This document shows positions 44,181-53,645 of a DNA stretch of 64,000 nt, in pieces. Every line of letters starts with the position of its first letter. Position 1 is the first letter of the stretch. Source of the stretch: an uncultured Saprospiraceae bacterium (GTDB lineage: Bacteria; Bacteroidota; Bacteroidia; Chitinophagales; Saprospiraceae). The notes under the pieces were generated by a model. That model searched no databases. It was given only the letters and a program-made list of their open reading frames with translations, and was not told the origin of the DNA. The stretch covers positions 1 to 64,000 of the forward strand of contig CALJOK010000011.1 in the NCBI GenBank assembly GCA_937981555.1. Reading direction: 5' to 3'. The position numbers were made by a program, and so were the translations under genes.

Positions 44181-47100
44181 TTAATTTCCTTTTTCTATGA
44201 TGAATTTCTGAGTAATCATTTTCTGTCCATCTGCTTTAATCGCAATGTAATGTAACCCATTTCCATATTTCTTCAAATCAAAAATAGGATGCGGGTTTTC
44301 TAAATTTTCCAAATTTCTTTCTTCCATCAAAACTCCTCTAGCATCATAAATATGGATCGTTACATTTTTGGAAATGTATTGTTTTAAATTAATCAAGATT
44401 TCATTTTTAGCTGGATTTGGGAAAATAGAAATTTGATTTCCAGTTGGTCCAAAATTCACTTTTTCAATTTTAGAAAAAACTTCAGACCCATTTTTTTGAA
44501 TCAATTTCAACCGATAATAATTATCTCCTACCAAAGGTGTTTGATCTAACTGTTTATGGAAAATAAAATTTGGAAGTTCAGAGTTGCTATCTTTTTTTCC
44601 AAAAAATTCAAAGTGTTCTCCGTCCGAAGATTTTTCCAAAATAAAAAGTCCAGTTTGATCATTCAAATTACATCCCCAATTTAATTGAGCCTCTCCATCA
44701 TTTTTCAAAGCCTGAAAAAAGACTTCTTGATCTGCTTGAATAAATGAAGTTGGATTACTCGTCAAACTACCAGACGTACATCCCATAGCTTCTAGTTCCG
44801 CTAAAACTAGATAACCGCTACCTTCCATTTGCACCCGAATATATCTTGCATCAATATTTAAATTAATTACACTCGGAGAACCGACCAAGCCATTAATGAA
44901 AAACTCTGCATCTGCTTGACTTCTAGAAGTAGCTAAGTTTGAATTTGTAAATGCATTGTTAGAAACCAAAATATAAGCGTTTTGAGTTTGGTCAACGCCA
45001 TCCGTTCGATTATAAATATTGATTTGTTCCAAAGAATAACTTTCGCCTAAGTCAACATCCCACCAAGGTTCTGTTTCATTTTGAGTTGCTGACACCGAGG
45101 AATTAGAGGTTGGATTCGTGAAGAAAACTCCATTGGTATTCCCATCTACAGTTTTCGAAGAACTGCCTGTAATTCCTCCAGCATTTAAAGTGGAAGATTG
45201 ATTAGTCGTTTTATTCAAAGCAACATTACTCGTTGCTGAACAGCCCGTATTTATTGGCGTTCCGCTGCAATTACAGTTTCCATCTTCAATATCATTATCC
45301 GTAAGTGTATTGTTATCATCACAGGGTGTTCCAGCACTTGGACAACCTCCACCATTGGTACAGCCTATAATTTCGACTTCGGAAATAGCCAAAAATGAAG
45401 TTCCAACCAACTGAACTCGAACATATTGTCCTGTCCGGTTTACATTAATTATAGTTGGTCGATCAGCAATTCCAGTTTCCAAAAAACTAGAAACACCAGC
45501 TTGATTAATCGAACTATTTAAATCTTGCGAGGTAAATGGAACGTCAGAAACTAAAACATAATAATTTCCAAAAAAATCTGAACAACAGTCTGTTCTATTC
45601 CAAAGATTGATAGTTTCAATATTAGAATTTTCTCCAAGATCAACTTCCAACCATGCATTTTCTACCCAATTTGTCAAAGACGTCGAATTAGCTCCCCAAA
45701 AATTTCCACCTGTATTTCCATCAATTGCTCGCTCTGCATTTGCATTTACTTGAGTTCCAGATTGAGTAGCTGTTTTTCCCAAAGCAATGTTTGAAGTAGT
45801 ACTGCATAGGCCGAGTGGAGGTTCAGTTACTTCAAAAATTTGAGTTTCAGATGCCGCAGGATTATAAGTAGTATTTCCATTTTGATCTGCTTGAACAACA
45901 ACATTTCCAGTTGTTCCATTTAAGGTAACCGTATTTCCATTGATTGTCGCGGGCCCAGAAATGATAGAATATGAAATGGTCAAACCAGAAGATGCAGTTG
46001 CATTTATCGAAAATGGTCCATCCGTAACTGTCTTGTTAGAAATCGGATCAAAGGAAATCGTTTGGTCTTCCAATCCAGAAGAATTGCTACAACCGATTAC
46101 TTCTACTTCCGCCAAAGCTAAAAATCCTTGCCCTTCCAATTGCACTCTAACATATCTTCCTGTTTCATTGATAGAAATGGTAGAAGGTGTTCCAGCTTGA
46201 GTATTTTGATAAAAACTGGAAACGCCACTTTGATTTAAAGTGCTATTCAAATCAGTTGAATTAAATGGTTGATTAGAAACCAAAACATAATAATTATTTA
46301 AAATTTCTGAACAACAATCGGTTCGGTTATATACTTTTATTTGATCAATATCAGAAACTGATTCAAGATCAATCTCCCACCAAGTTTCATTATCCCAATT
46401 CGTAATCGTTACGGAATTTCCTCCCCAAAAATTACCATCTGTATTTCCATCGTTAGCTCTAGATGCATTTGCATTGAGTTGCGTGCTATGTTGCGAGGAA
46501 GGTTTGTTGATGGCAATATTGGTTGGGGTTGAGCAACCGCCTGTATTAGGAAATGTGTAATTTATATTCAAAGTATTTGATGGCGAATCATTCAAGTTTC
46601 CCGAATTATCACTTACCGTTTGTGCGAATAAAAAGATGGAAATATTTCCTTCATTAATTGGAGAAACTGTTAAAGAGTAAGAAGAATTTGCACCAGTCAA
46701 ATTTGATAAATTCCCATTTGAAATATTAAAATCTGAAAGCGTTAATCCATTTATATTTTTAGAAAAATTAACATTAACCACAAAACTTGAAGTAACATTA
46801 TTAGTGGCCGTCGAAATCGTGGCAGTTGGAGACGTCGTGTAGTTTATGTTTAAAGTATTCGATGGTAAATTATTCAAGTTTCCCGCATTGTCACTTACCG
46901 TTTGCGCTGATAAAAAGATAGAAATATTTCCTTCATTGATTGTCGAAACCGTTAAAGAGTACGAGGAATTTGAACCTGTCAAATTTGATAAATTTCCATT
47001 TGAAATATTAAAATCTGAAAGTGATAATCCAGAAATATTTTCCGAAAAATTAATAGTGACATTGAAATTTGAATTAACACTATTTGAAGTTGTTGATAAT

Positions 47101-49148
47101 GTTGCCACAGGTGGTGTGGTCTCTCCCCCACTTCCTGTAAAATTCGTATTTCCCAAAATCCCTAAACTTAAATTATAATAACTCCCACTCCCCGAAGTTT
47201 CTATTTTTAAAGATTTTAATAAATAAAAATTATCACCAGACAAAGGTGAACTATCTACAAATGAAGTCCCCGTAATTGTATTGTTATTTATTTTTTGAAA
47301 AGTACCATTTATACTTGATGATCGATAGATATTATAACCAACAATCGTTTCATTTGTTGGTGAACTCCAATTTAAATTAACTGAATTAGAATTATTAGAA
47401 ACTTGCAAATTACTTGGTGCTTCAACCATGTGCATTCGCAAAGTTGGATCGCCCATCAAAGCGGTTGAAATCAATCCTGGCCCGTAAGGCAAATAAATAT
47501 CATTCGGGTTATTTTGCGTAGCAAGCAATCCATCTCCAATCGTATATCCCATTGACATATGATGCAAAGCAAAAGGAGGATTACCTGCATAGCAACTCAC
47601 TAAAGTTTGACCAGAAGCTAAAGGTGCTCTCAAAAAATTATTTTCAAAAGCCCAATTTCCAAATTGACTGCCAAACAAAAGCGTGAAAATATTTTGCAAA
47701 TTACTAGAAGTAAAATCATTCGTTGTTCCAATTCCCACCGCCGAACTTCCATTACCACTTCCTGCACCATAACTCCATAAATAACTTCCCGAATTCATCG
47801 ACGAAAAATAATCTGTATCAATAATATTGTTCGCGCCAAACATGGTGGAAAAATTTCGATAACCTGTGGCAGCAGGTGCACCAACCGTTTGACCAATATT
47901 ATCATCCATCAAAGCGCGACGAGTTGGATTAATTTGGCGAGTTTTAAATTGATGATTTTTATTTAAATATTGTTGCACCAACTGAACTTCTGTTTGACCA
48001 AAGGCAGGCATGTCAAAAAAGTCAACTCGTCCCACTTGCAATTCCACCACACCCGATGGTGGTACATTTTGATCAAATCTTCCATCTCCAGGCACGTTGT
48101 GATAAATGGGTAAAAAAGTAGCAGTTGTATTGACAATATTATCAGTCCATGTTCCATCCATTTCTCCATAATAAACATCAGCTGGATATGCACCTTCATT
48201 TTCGGTATGCGTATCTGGAAACATACTTCCAGAGTAGGCAATCGGAACATGACCTAACAACAAAACTGATTTCAAATCCGAATTGGAATTATAGACATTT
48301 TTAATCGCAGCATGCACATTTGTAACTGCATCATTTCGGTCAACATTTATCGTACTCACTCTCCAACCATCTTTGATGAAATCCATTTCCAATTCTGAAA
48401 GTTCAGTAGCTAAAGGAGATACTAAATCATTTTCCACTACTAATAATATTCTTCCTCGATCTTCGATAGGCGGCAATTCAATCCCCGCATAAATAAATCC
48501 ATACTCTGGTCGTGGTCGTAAAAAATTTCCAGGCGCTCCATCGCTATCTATAATCTGTCCCGTTGAAGTATTTTGCAAACTCCAATAAGTACTATTATCA
48601 ATCATACTTGGTTTAATCGTGATATAAATTTCTGAACAACCTGAACCATCATTGCAAACTGTAAAATTGGTACTTTCCGTTGACCCAAAATCATCACCAT
48701 AAGCCACCGTACTATTACAATTTTTCAATTCATAAAATCCATTTCCAAAACTGCAACACAATCCAATTCCATTCGAATCATTGATAGTGAATTTAACTAG
48801 CGTTCCAGCAGGTACACAAACTATTTTTTCATAATTAGAAAAATCCTCTTTGAAAAAAGCATACTCATACCCTACTCCAATTTGCACATTGGCATCCACA
48901 TAACTAGTCGCATTTCCTGGCAAAGTGGCAATCGGATTACCCCAATTAGTATCATTCAATCCCTTCCGATAAACTACATATTCAGTCGCACCATTATCAG
49001 CTTTCCATTGCAAATTTATTTGAGGAGGACTTACCTGAGTTGTCGCACTCAATTGAACTGCTCGCTCTTGTGGCGAAGGCTGGGGTTGCTGTGCAAAAAT
49101 GTTATGACTAAATAATAACATTAGCAGAAAGACGAAAAATTTGTTCAT
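44181..49148 (-). CDS. 1655-aa T9SS-secreted protein with caspase/gingipain-like domain and three F5/8-type lectin domains
   Basis: I start at MNKFFVFLLML, two codons inside the longest frame. After a signal (ending IFAQ) come an FN3 domain (about 33-105), a caspase/C25-like domain (about 225-578) with SVLLLGHVPIAYSG, EGAYPADVYYGEMDG, LWSYGAGSGNGSS and TLVSCYAGNP, another FN3 (to about 660), two Ig-like repeats with the DFNISNGNLSNLTG motif (about 680-860), and three galactose/fucose-binding-like F5/8 domains (about 875-1020, 1120-1265, 1305-1460) with WWEIDLES and YNRTDCCSE marks. An Ig-like spacer and a single Cys-rich CDDNNTLTDND unit lie between them, and a T9SS domain ends the protein (about 1575-1655). 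The usual gingipain His position reads Ala, so proteolysis is doubtful. Confidence 0.85.
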   Translation of the reverse strand: MNKFFVFLLMLLFSHNIFAQQPQPSPQERAVQLSATTQVSPPQINLQWKADNGATEYVVYRKGLNDTNWGNPIATLPGNATSYVDANVQIGVGYEYAFFKEDFSNYEKIVCVPAGTLVKFTINDSNGIGLCCSFGNGFYELKNCNSTVAYGDDFGSTESTNFTVCNDGSGCSEIYITIKPSMIDNSTYWSLQNTSTGQIIDSDGAPGNFLRPRPEYGFIYAGIELPPIEDRGRILLVVENDLVSPLATELSELEMDFIKDGWRVSTINVDRNDAVTNVHAAIKNVYNSNSDLKSVLLLGHVPIAYSGSMFPDTHTENEGAYPADVYYGEMDGTWTDNIVNTTATFLPIYHNVPGDGRFDQNVPPSGVVELQVGRVDFFDMPAFGQTEVQLVQQYLNKNHQFKTRQINPTRRALMDDNIGQTVGAPAATGYRNFSTMFGANNIIDTDYFSSMNSGSYLWSYGAGSGNGSSAVGIGTTNDFTSSNLQNIFTLLFGSQFGNWAFENNFLRAPLASGQTLVSCYAGNPPFALHHMSMGYTIGDGLLATQNNPNDIYLPYGPGLISTALMGDPTLRMHMVEAPSNLQVSNNSNSVNLNWSSPTNETIVGYNIYRSSSINGTFQKINNNTITGTSFVDSSPLSGDNFYLLKSLKIETSGSGSYYNLSLGILGNTNFTGSGGETTPPVATLSTTSNSVNSNFNVTINFSENISGLSLSDFNISNGNLSNLTGSNSSYSLTVSTINEGNISIFLSAQTVSDNAGNLNNLPSNTLNINYTTSPTATISTATNNVTSSFVVNVNFSKNINGLTLSDFNISNGNLSNLTGANSSYSLTVSPINEGNISIFLFAQTVSDNSGNLNDSPSNTLNINYTFPNTGGCSTPTNIAINKPSSQHSTQLNANASRANDGNTDGNFWGGNSVTITNWDNETWWEIDLESVSDIDQIKVYNRTDCCSEILNNYYVLVSNQPFNSTDLNSTLNQSGVSSFYQNTQAGTPSTISINETGRYVRVQLEGQGFLALAEVEVIGCSNSSGLEDQTISFDPISNKTVTDGPFSINATASSGLTISYSIISGPATINGNTVTLNGTTGNVVVQADQNGNTTYNPAASETQIFEVTEPPLGLCSTTSNIALGKTATQSGTQVNANAERAIDGNTGGNFWGANSTSLTNWVENAWLEVDLGENSNIETINLWNRTDCCSDFFGNYYVLVSDVPFTSQDLNSSINQAGVSSFLETGIADRPTIINVNRTGQYVRVQLVGTSFLAISEVEIIGCTNGGGCPSAGTPCDDNNTLTDNDIEDGNCNCSGTPINTGCSATSNVALNKTTNQSSTLNAGGITGSSSKTVDGNTNGVFFTNPTSNSSVSATQNETEPWWDVDLGESYSLEQINIYNRTDGVDQTQNAYILVSNNAFTNSNLATSRSQADAEFFINGLVGSPSVINLNIDARYIRVQMEGSGYLVLAELEAMGCTSGSLTSNPTSFIQADQEVFFQALKNDGEAQLNWGCNLNDQTGLFILEKSSDGEHFEFFGKKDSNSELPNFIFHKQLDQTPLVGDNYYRLKLIQKNGSEVFSKIEKVNFGPTGNQISIFPNPAKNEILINLKQYISKNVTIHIYDARGVLMEERNLENLENPHPIFDLKKYGNGLHYIAIKADGQKMITQKFIIEKGN

Positions 49149-49412
49149 TATCAAATTTTTAGAATGAAGAAAATTTAGATTAAAAATAGATTCTTAATTG
49201 AAATCGGAATGGATTATAAAAATAGGCAAACTAAAAAGGAAGAAGAAAAGAATGACTTTAAAAGTACTTCTTTTGCTTAAATCTAAGGGTTTTGACTTAG
49301 AAAATATTTATTTCAAATTAAAATTACGCCTTCTATTCAAAACTCAAATCATTTTCTTAGTTTAGTGACTTTGTACTTTACACTTAGAATTATTCCTGTT
49401 CAAAAAAACATT

Positions 49413-50444
49413 ATGAGAACACAAAACATTGCATATATTTTATTTAGTTGTATTTCTTTCGTTGTCATTTTAATGTATGGACAAGCTATACTTATTCCCT
49501 TTATATTGGGTTTGCTTCTATGGTTTATTGGAAAAGAATTAGAAGCTACTCTTGACAAAATCAGTTTTATCAAAACGAAATTCCCAACTTGGTTAAAACA
49601 TATTTTGTCATTTGGAATCATCATGATTGTTCTTATTTTTATTACAAACATCCTCACTTCCAATATCAATTCTTTAGCTCAATCTTTTGAAAAATATGAA
49701 CCAAATTTTGATGCCTTAATTTTGCAAATAAATGATTGGTTTGGAGTAGATTCCAAAAAAGCATTAAAAAATTATTCTGGAAATTTAGATTTTGGAAACA
49801 TCTTACAATTGCTTTTTTCTTCCATTACAGATATAATTAGCAATGGTTTTATGATTCTACTTTATGCCGTGTTTATATTGTTAGAAGATGCTAGTTTTAA
49901 ACCAAAACTTAAAGCAATTTTTGTCGGAAAAGAAAATGAAGAAAAGGTAGATAAGATTTTAAAAAAGATAAGTACTTCTATTTCTAGTTATTTTGGATTA
50001 AAAACATTGTTGAGTTTAATCACCGGAAGTTTAAGTTATGTTGCCCTTCGAATCATCGGAGTAGATGCTCCAGAATTTTGGGCGTTTTTAATTTTTATTT
50101 TAAATTTTATTCCAACTATAGGATCACTAATTGCTACCATCTTCCCTGTAATTTTTTGTTTATTTCAATTTGGCACTTTCACTCCTAGTCTTTTGGTTTT
50201 AGGAATTGTAGGTACAATCCAAGTTATCGTTGGGAATTTTTTAGAACCAAAAATTATGGGAAGCTCGATGAATATCAGTCCTCTCGTGACGATTTTATCG
50301 CTATCCATCTGGGGAGCAATTTGGGGAATTATCGGAATGATTTTGAGTGTGCCGATTACGGTGGTGACGATAATTATTTTTTCTCAATTTGAAAAAACAA
50401 AGTCTGTCGCCATTATGCTTTCTGAAAAAGGAGAGATTGGTTGA
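49413..50444 (+). CDS. AI-2E family (PerM/YhhT-type) permease
   Basis: The 343-residue protein, starting at MRTQNIAYILF and not at the upstream alternative start inside the promoter, has about eight membrane helices, a periplasmic or cytoplasmic insert (about 80-125) with NDWFGVD, and the family C-terminal block FIPTIGSLIATIFPV and LEPKIMGSSMNISPLV. Named for AI-2 export in one member, the family mostly has unknown substrates, and several members act as Na+/H+ antiporters. A near-match -7 box TGACTTTG (49366-49373) precedes it. Confidence 0.9.
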   Translation: MRTQNIAYILFSCISFVVILMYGQAILIPFILGLLLWFIGKELEATLDKISFIKTKFPTWLKHILSFGIIMIVLIFITNILTSNINSLAQSFEKYEPNFDALILQINDWFGVDSKKALKNYSGNLDFGNILQLLFSSITDIISNGFMILLYAVFILLEDASFKPKLKAIFVGKENEEKVDKILKKISTSISSYFGLKTLLSLITGSLSYVALRIIGVDAPEFWAFLIFILNFIPTIGSLIATIFPVIFCLFQFGTFTPSLLVLGIVGTIQVIVGNFLEPKIMGSSMNISPLVTILSLSIWGAIWGIIGMILSVPITVVTIIIFSQFEKTKSVAIMLSEKGEIG

Positions 50445-50455
50445 TTAAAACGATC

Positions 50456-50483
50456 GTAGAGACAAGGCATGCCTTGTCTCTAC
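50456..50483. repeat. 28-bp perfect palindrome of the GTAGAGAC type
   Basis: Arms GTAGAGACAAGGCA and TGCCTTGTCTCTAC are exactly complementary. It lies between convergent permease and tpiA genes and has no T-run on either side. GTAGAGAC...GTCTCTAC palindromes are a widespread intergenic REP-like type in cyanobacteria and Bacteroidota. Confidence 0.8.
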
Positions 50484-50493
50484 AATTATCATT

Positions 50494-51249
50494 TTATCTA
50501 GCTTTGATTATTTGCGAGAAATCAGTTGCTTTCAACGATGCTCCACCAACCAATCCACCGTCCACATCTGGCTGTGAAAAAATCTCTTTGGCATTTGCTG
50601 GCTTCACACTTCCACCATAAAGAATGGTTGTTGCATCTGCAATTTTATCACCATATTTTCTAGCAATCATTTTTCTGATTTTGTCATGCATCTCTTGTGC
50701 TTGTTCTGGCGAAGCAGTTACTCCAGTTCCGATAGCCCAAATTGGTTCGTAGGCAACTACAACTTTTTCAAAATCTTTTTTTGACAAATGAAACAAACCT
50801 TCTCTCAACTGTTTGGAAACATGTCTTGCATGATTTCCAGCCTTCCGAACACTCAAAGGTTCGCCACAACAAAAAATCGGCAAAAGTCCATTTCCTAAAA
50901 CTGTATTAGTTTTTTTAGCTAACAAAGCATTTCCTTCCTTAAAATATTGTCGTCGCTCGCTGTGTCCAAGAATGACATATTTCACTCCTACAGATTTTAG
51001 CATCCCAACCGAAACTTCACCCGTGTAAGCTCCACTTAGTTCATTCGAACAATTTTGAGCAGCTACTTCAACTCCTTTAGCATCTTTTACAATCGCACCG
51101 ATTGATTGCAAATGAGTAAATGGAGCAGCCATAATCACCAAAGGATCATTAGCTTTTGATTTTTTCACAATAGCATTGGCGAGCTTCTCTCCTTCTTTGA
51201 GCGTGGTATTCATTTTCCAGTTTCCAGCTACGATAAGTTGTCTTGACAT
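50494..51249 (-). CDS. tpiA: Triosephosphate isomerase
   Basis: The 251-residue protein has GNWKMN with the substrate-binding Lys 12, the catalytic His in VILGHSERR (near 96), the catalytic Glu in VVAYEPIWAIGTG (near 168), and the loop ILYGGSVKPAN. It interconverts dihydroxyacetone phosphate and glyceraldehyde 3-phosphate in the cytoplasm. Length is standard. It is monocistronic; pfkA, another glycolytic gene, lies 3.3 kb away on the other strand. Confidence 0.97.
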   Translation of the reverse strand: MSRQLIVAGNWKMNTTLKEGEKLANAIVKKSKANDPLVIMAAPFTHLQSIGAIVKDAKGVEVAAQNCSNELSGAYTGEVSVGMLKSVGVKYVILGHSERRQYFKEGNALLAKKTNTVLGNGLLPIFCCGEPLSVRKAGNHARHVSKQLREGLFHLSKKDFEKVVVAYEPIWAIGTGVTASPEQAQEMHDKIRKMIARKYGDKIADATTILYGGSVKPANAKEIFSQPDVDGGLVGGASLKATDFSQIIKAR

Positions 51250-51540
51250 GATTTGATTTTTGATTTAAAAAAATAGAAATGCAAATGTAAAAATTTTAGG
51301 AACAAAATCTGCAGAGTACTTTTTACTTTTCCGATTCAAAATAGACTAAGTTGTTGGAGTTTCAAAAATGATGACTTTGTCGATTATTTTAAATTCGAAG
51401 TTTTTCACCAATTGAGATATGTATCTTAAATCAAATTTTCGTTTTCTTTGCAAAATGAGATAGATAATGACTTCGTTAAATGTAGTATTAAAAATGGTGC
51501 ACATCATTCCCATTAGTATCTAATTAAAAATATCATTCAA

Positions 51541-52470
51541 GTGAAATATTATTATTTTATATTTTTTTTCTTTCTTTCTCAAACTAGTTTTGGACAAAGA
51601 GATACGATTGAGTTCAGTTCATTTTCGATTCAATTAGATTCGTTGGTAGTGACAGCAACTCGGAAAGGTTTTGATGTGGATGATTTTATTAAAATGGTTC
51701 AAGAGGATGAATCATTTTACAAAGCTTTCCGAAATATTCGAACGTTGACTTATACTTCAGACAATGACTTGAAGATGTTTTCGAAAAAAGGAAAGATCAA
51801 AGCAAGTTTAAAAAATACTATTCAACAAACTTCAGATGGTCGATGCCGAACAATGGAAACCATCAATCCTGAAATCGCTGGGAAATATTATAAGCGAAAA
51901 AAGAAGATCCGATATTACACCGCCAAGATGCATGATCGACTTTTTTTCACTTATGGAAAAGTTTGTGAATCAGATAGGATTGAAGATCAGGAAGGTCTGG
52001 AAGATTCTAAAAACCTTTCTGGTATGAGTAAGCATATCAATGAATTAAAAAAACTCATTTTCTATCCTGGACAAAAAGCAGACGTTCCTTTTATCGGAAA
52101 AAAGACTGCCATCTTCGAAGAGAAAATGGCAAAATATTATGACTTTTCTATTTCCTCAAAAATCTATAAATCAGAAACCGACTGTTATGTTTTTTTAGCA
52201 AAAGTAAAAGATGGAACCAAACGAGACAAAACTGTAATCAAATACATGGAGACTTTTTTTGACAAAAAAACTTTTCAAGTAATTGCTCGAAATTATCATT
52301 TAGCCCACAGCGGAGCCATGTTTGACTTTGATGTAAAAATGGATATTTCTCTAAAAACAATTGGTGAAAAATATGTTCCCGAATTCATTGCTTACGATGG
52401 TCAATGGGATATTCCTTTTAACAAAAGAGAGATCTCAAAATTTAATATTTCATTTTATAATTTTGAATAA
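51541..52470 (+). CDS. Secreted hypothetical protein of a Bacteroidota family
   Basis: The 309-residue protein starts with GTG and has a signal peptide ending SFGQ. It begins LDSLVVTATRKGFDVDDFIKMV and has a basic, beta-rich body (about 60-309) with GKYYKRKKKIRYYTAKMHDR and MDISLKTIGEKYVPEF, a pattern seen in Bacteroidota periplasmic proteins related to DUF5686/outer-membrane carboxypeptidase-regulatory proteins; no precise assignment is possible. It has no sorting domain, so it is probably periplasmic. No operon partner is evident. Confidence 0.65.
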   Translation: MKYYYFIFFFFLSQTSFGQRDTIEFSSFSIQLDSLVVTATRKGFDVDDFIKMVQEDESFYKAFRNIRTLTYTSDNDLKMFSKKGKIKASLKNTIQQTSDGRCRTMETINPEIAGKYYKRKKKIRYYTAKMHDRLFFTYGKVCESDRIEDQEGLEDSKNLSGMSKHINELKKLIFYPGQKADVPFIGKKTAIFEEKMAKYYDFSISSKIYKSETDCYVFLAKVKDGTKRDKTVIKYMETFFDKKTFQVIARNYHLAHSGAMFDFDVKMDISLKTIGEKYVPEFIAYDGQWDIPFNKREISKFNISFYNFE

Positions 52471-52499
52471 TTCCAGGGAAGAAACCCTTTGTGATTAAA

Positions 52500-53423
52500 C
52501 TATGAATCGTACTTATCCAAATTCAAGGTTTCGATAATTTTGATTAATTTATTCGCATACTTTTTATCCGTTGCATAACCTGCCTCTTTTAAACCATGAG
52601 CCCAACCAACATAATTTGTTGCTCCTAGTTTTTGCAAATGAGCATATCTTTTTCTCTGTAAAAAAGTACTGTGTGCTCGATAGCTTTCCCAAACGTTACT
52701 ATATTTTCTAAAAAAATCTTTGTGGGAATCGTCCGTGAAATTAGCACAATGTCCTTTTCGACAATTTTTAGAAAAACATTTTATACCAAAATGATTATTA
52801 TTTGCTCGCGCTAAACGACTTTCTCCTGCATCACTTTCTAACAATCCTTGTGCTAAAGTTATGCTTGCAGGAATGCCATATTTTCCCATTTCAGCAACTG
52901 CTACATCTGCATATCTTTTGATGTAACGATAAACTGTTTCTTGTTTTTCTATGACAATTTCATGAGGAATATTTTTACGCTTTGCATAAGTTGGATTTAA
53001 GATAAAAGCCAAATTTGCAAAAGTATTTGCTCGGTTATCTTTTCCAATTTTAGGCGCTTTCTTTTTTTCTTTTTCTTGCTCTAAGGAATGCTCCGGTTCA
53101 AAATATGGAAGCGGTAAAATGGAAGCCTCTTGTTGTTTTTTAGGCTTAGTTTTGTAATTTGACTTTACTACTTCAGGTTGACTAGTAATTTTTGATTCGG
53201 ATGGGTAAGTTACTTTTTCATAATTTGGCTGAGGTTGATGTTGTGCGGGTGCATGACTACCTGCAGCTTGCAAATTCAAATTAAGACTAATGTCTTTTTT
53301 TAAAATGATAAAAAGTACAAAGACAATCAAGATCATTTTCATCCAATTTTCTCTAACAAAAAGGGATGCATTGTCGTAATGTAAATGACTAAAGTTTCTG
53401 ATTTTGGTTAATCCATATTTCAT
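52500..53423 (-). CDS. Membrane-anchored glucosaminidase (GH73-type peptidoglycan hydrolase)
   Basis: I use the ATG giving MKYGLTKIRN, 307 residues, not the upstream TTG. A cytoplasmic N-tail is followed by one membrane helix (about 25-42, MKMILIVFVLFIILKK region), a low-complexity periplasmic linker rich in Gln, Pro and Lys, and the glucosaminidase domain (about 150-307) with GIPASITLAQGLLESDAGES containing the catalytic Glu (near 196) and NNHFGIKCF. It cleaves the GlcNAc-containing glycan strand of peptidoglycan. It is divergent from a GlcNAc-kinase-like gene. Confidence 0.88.
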   Translation of the reverse strand: MKYGLTKIRNFSHLHYDNASLFVRENWMKMILIVFVLFIILKKDISLNLNLQAAGSHAPAQHQPQPNYEKVTYPSESKITSQPEVVKSNYKTKPKKQQEASILPLPYFEPEHSLEQEKEKKKAPKIGKDNRANTFANLAFILNPTYAKRKNIPHEIVIEKQETVYRYIKRYADVAVAEMGKYGIPASITLAQGLLESDAGESRLARANNNHFGIKCFSKNCRKGHCANFTDDSHKDFFRKYSNVWESYRAHSTFLQRKRYAHLQKLGATNYVGWAHGLKEAGYATDKKYANKLIKIIETLNLDKYDS

Positions 53424-53589
53424 GATAAGTAAGTGTTTGATTTTTGGCAAAGATTAAAACTTGAACACAATATAAAACAATTTGTTTTTAAAAAGCAAAT
53501 TATTTTTAAACATTTTGTTTTACAATTATTTCAACCATTTGATTATCAATCATTTATTATTGGATTAATAATAGCAATTGAAAATATTT

Positions 53590-53620
53590 TTTACTTAGTG
53601 TAATATTTACACTACTTTTG
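53590..53620 (+). promoter_or_regulatory. Promoter and operator-like palindrome of the GlcNAc-kinase-like gene
   Basis: TTTA (53590-53593), a 19-bp spacer and TACTTTTG (53613-53620) form a good Bacteroidota promoter. Within the spacer lies a perfect palindrome TAGTGTAA-TAT-TTACACTA (53596-53614) that overlaps the -7 box by two bases. Such a position would block polymerase when a repressor is bound. The regulator is not in the window. Confidence 0.65.
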
Positions 53621-53645
53621 TTTCGAACTAAAAATATACCTGTAT

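Noticed and set aside
49365-49412. Start of the permease gene at 49365
   Set aside because: The extension overlaps the likely promoter and adds residues that do not resemble the family; the ATG at 49413 is directly followed by the first membrane helix.
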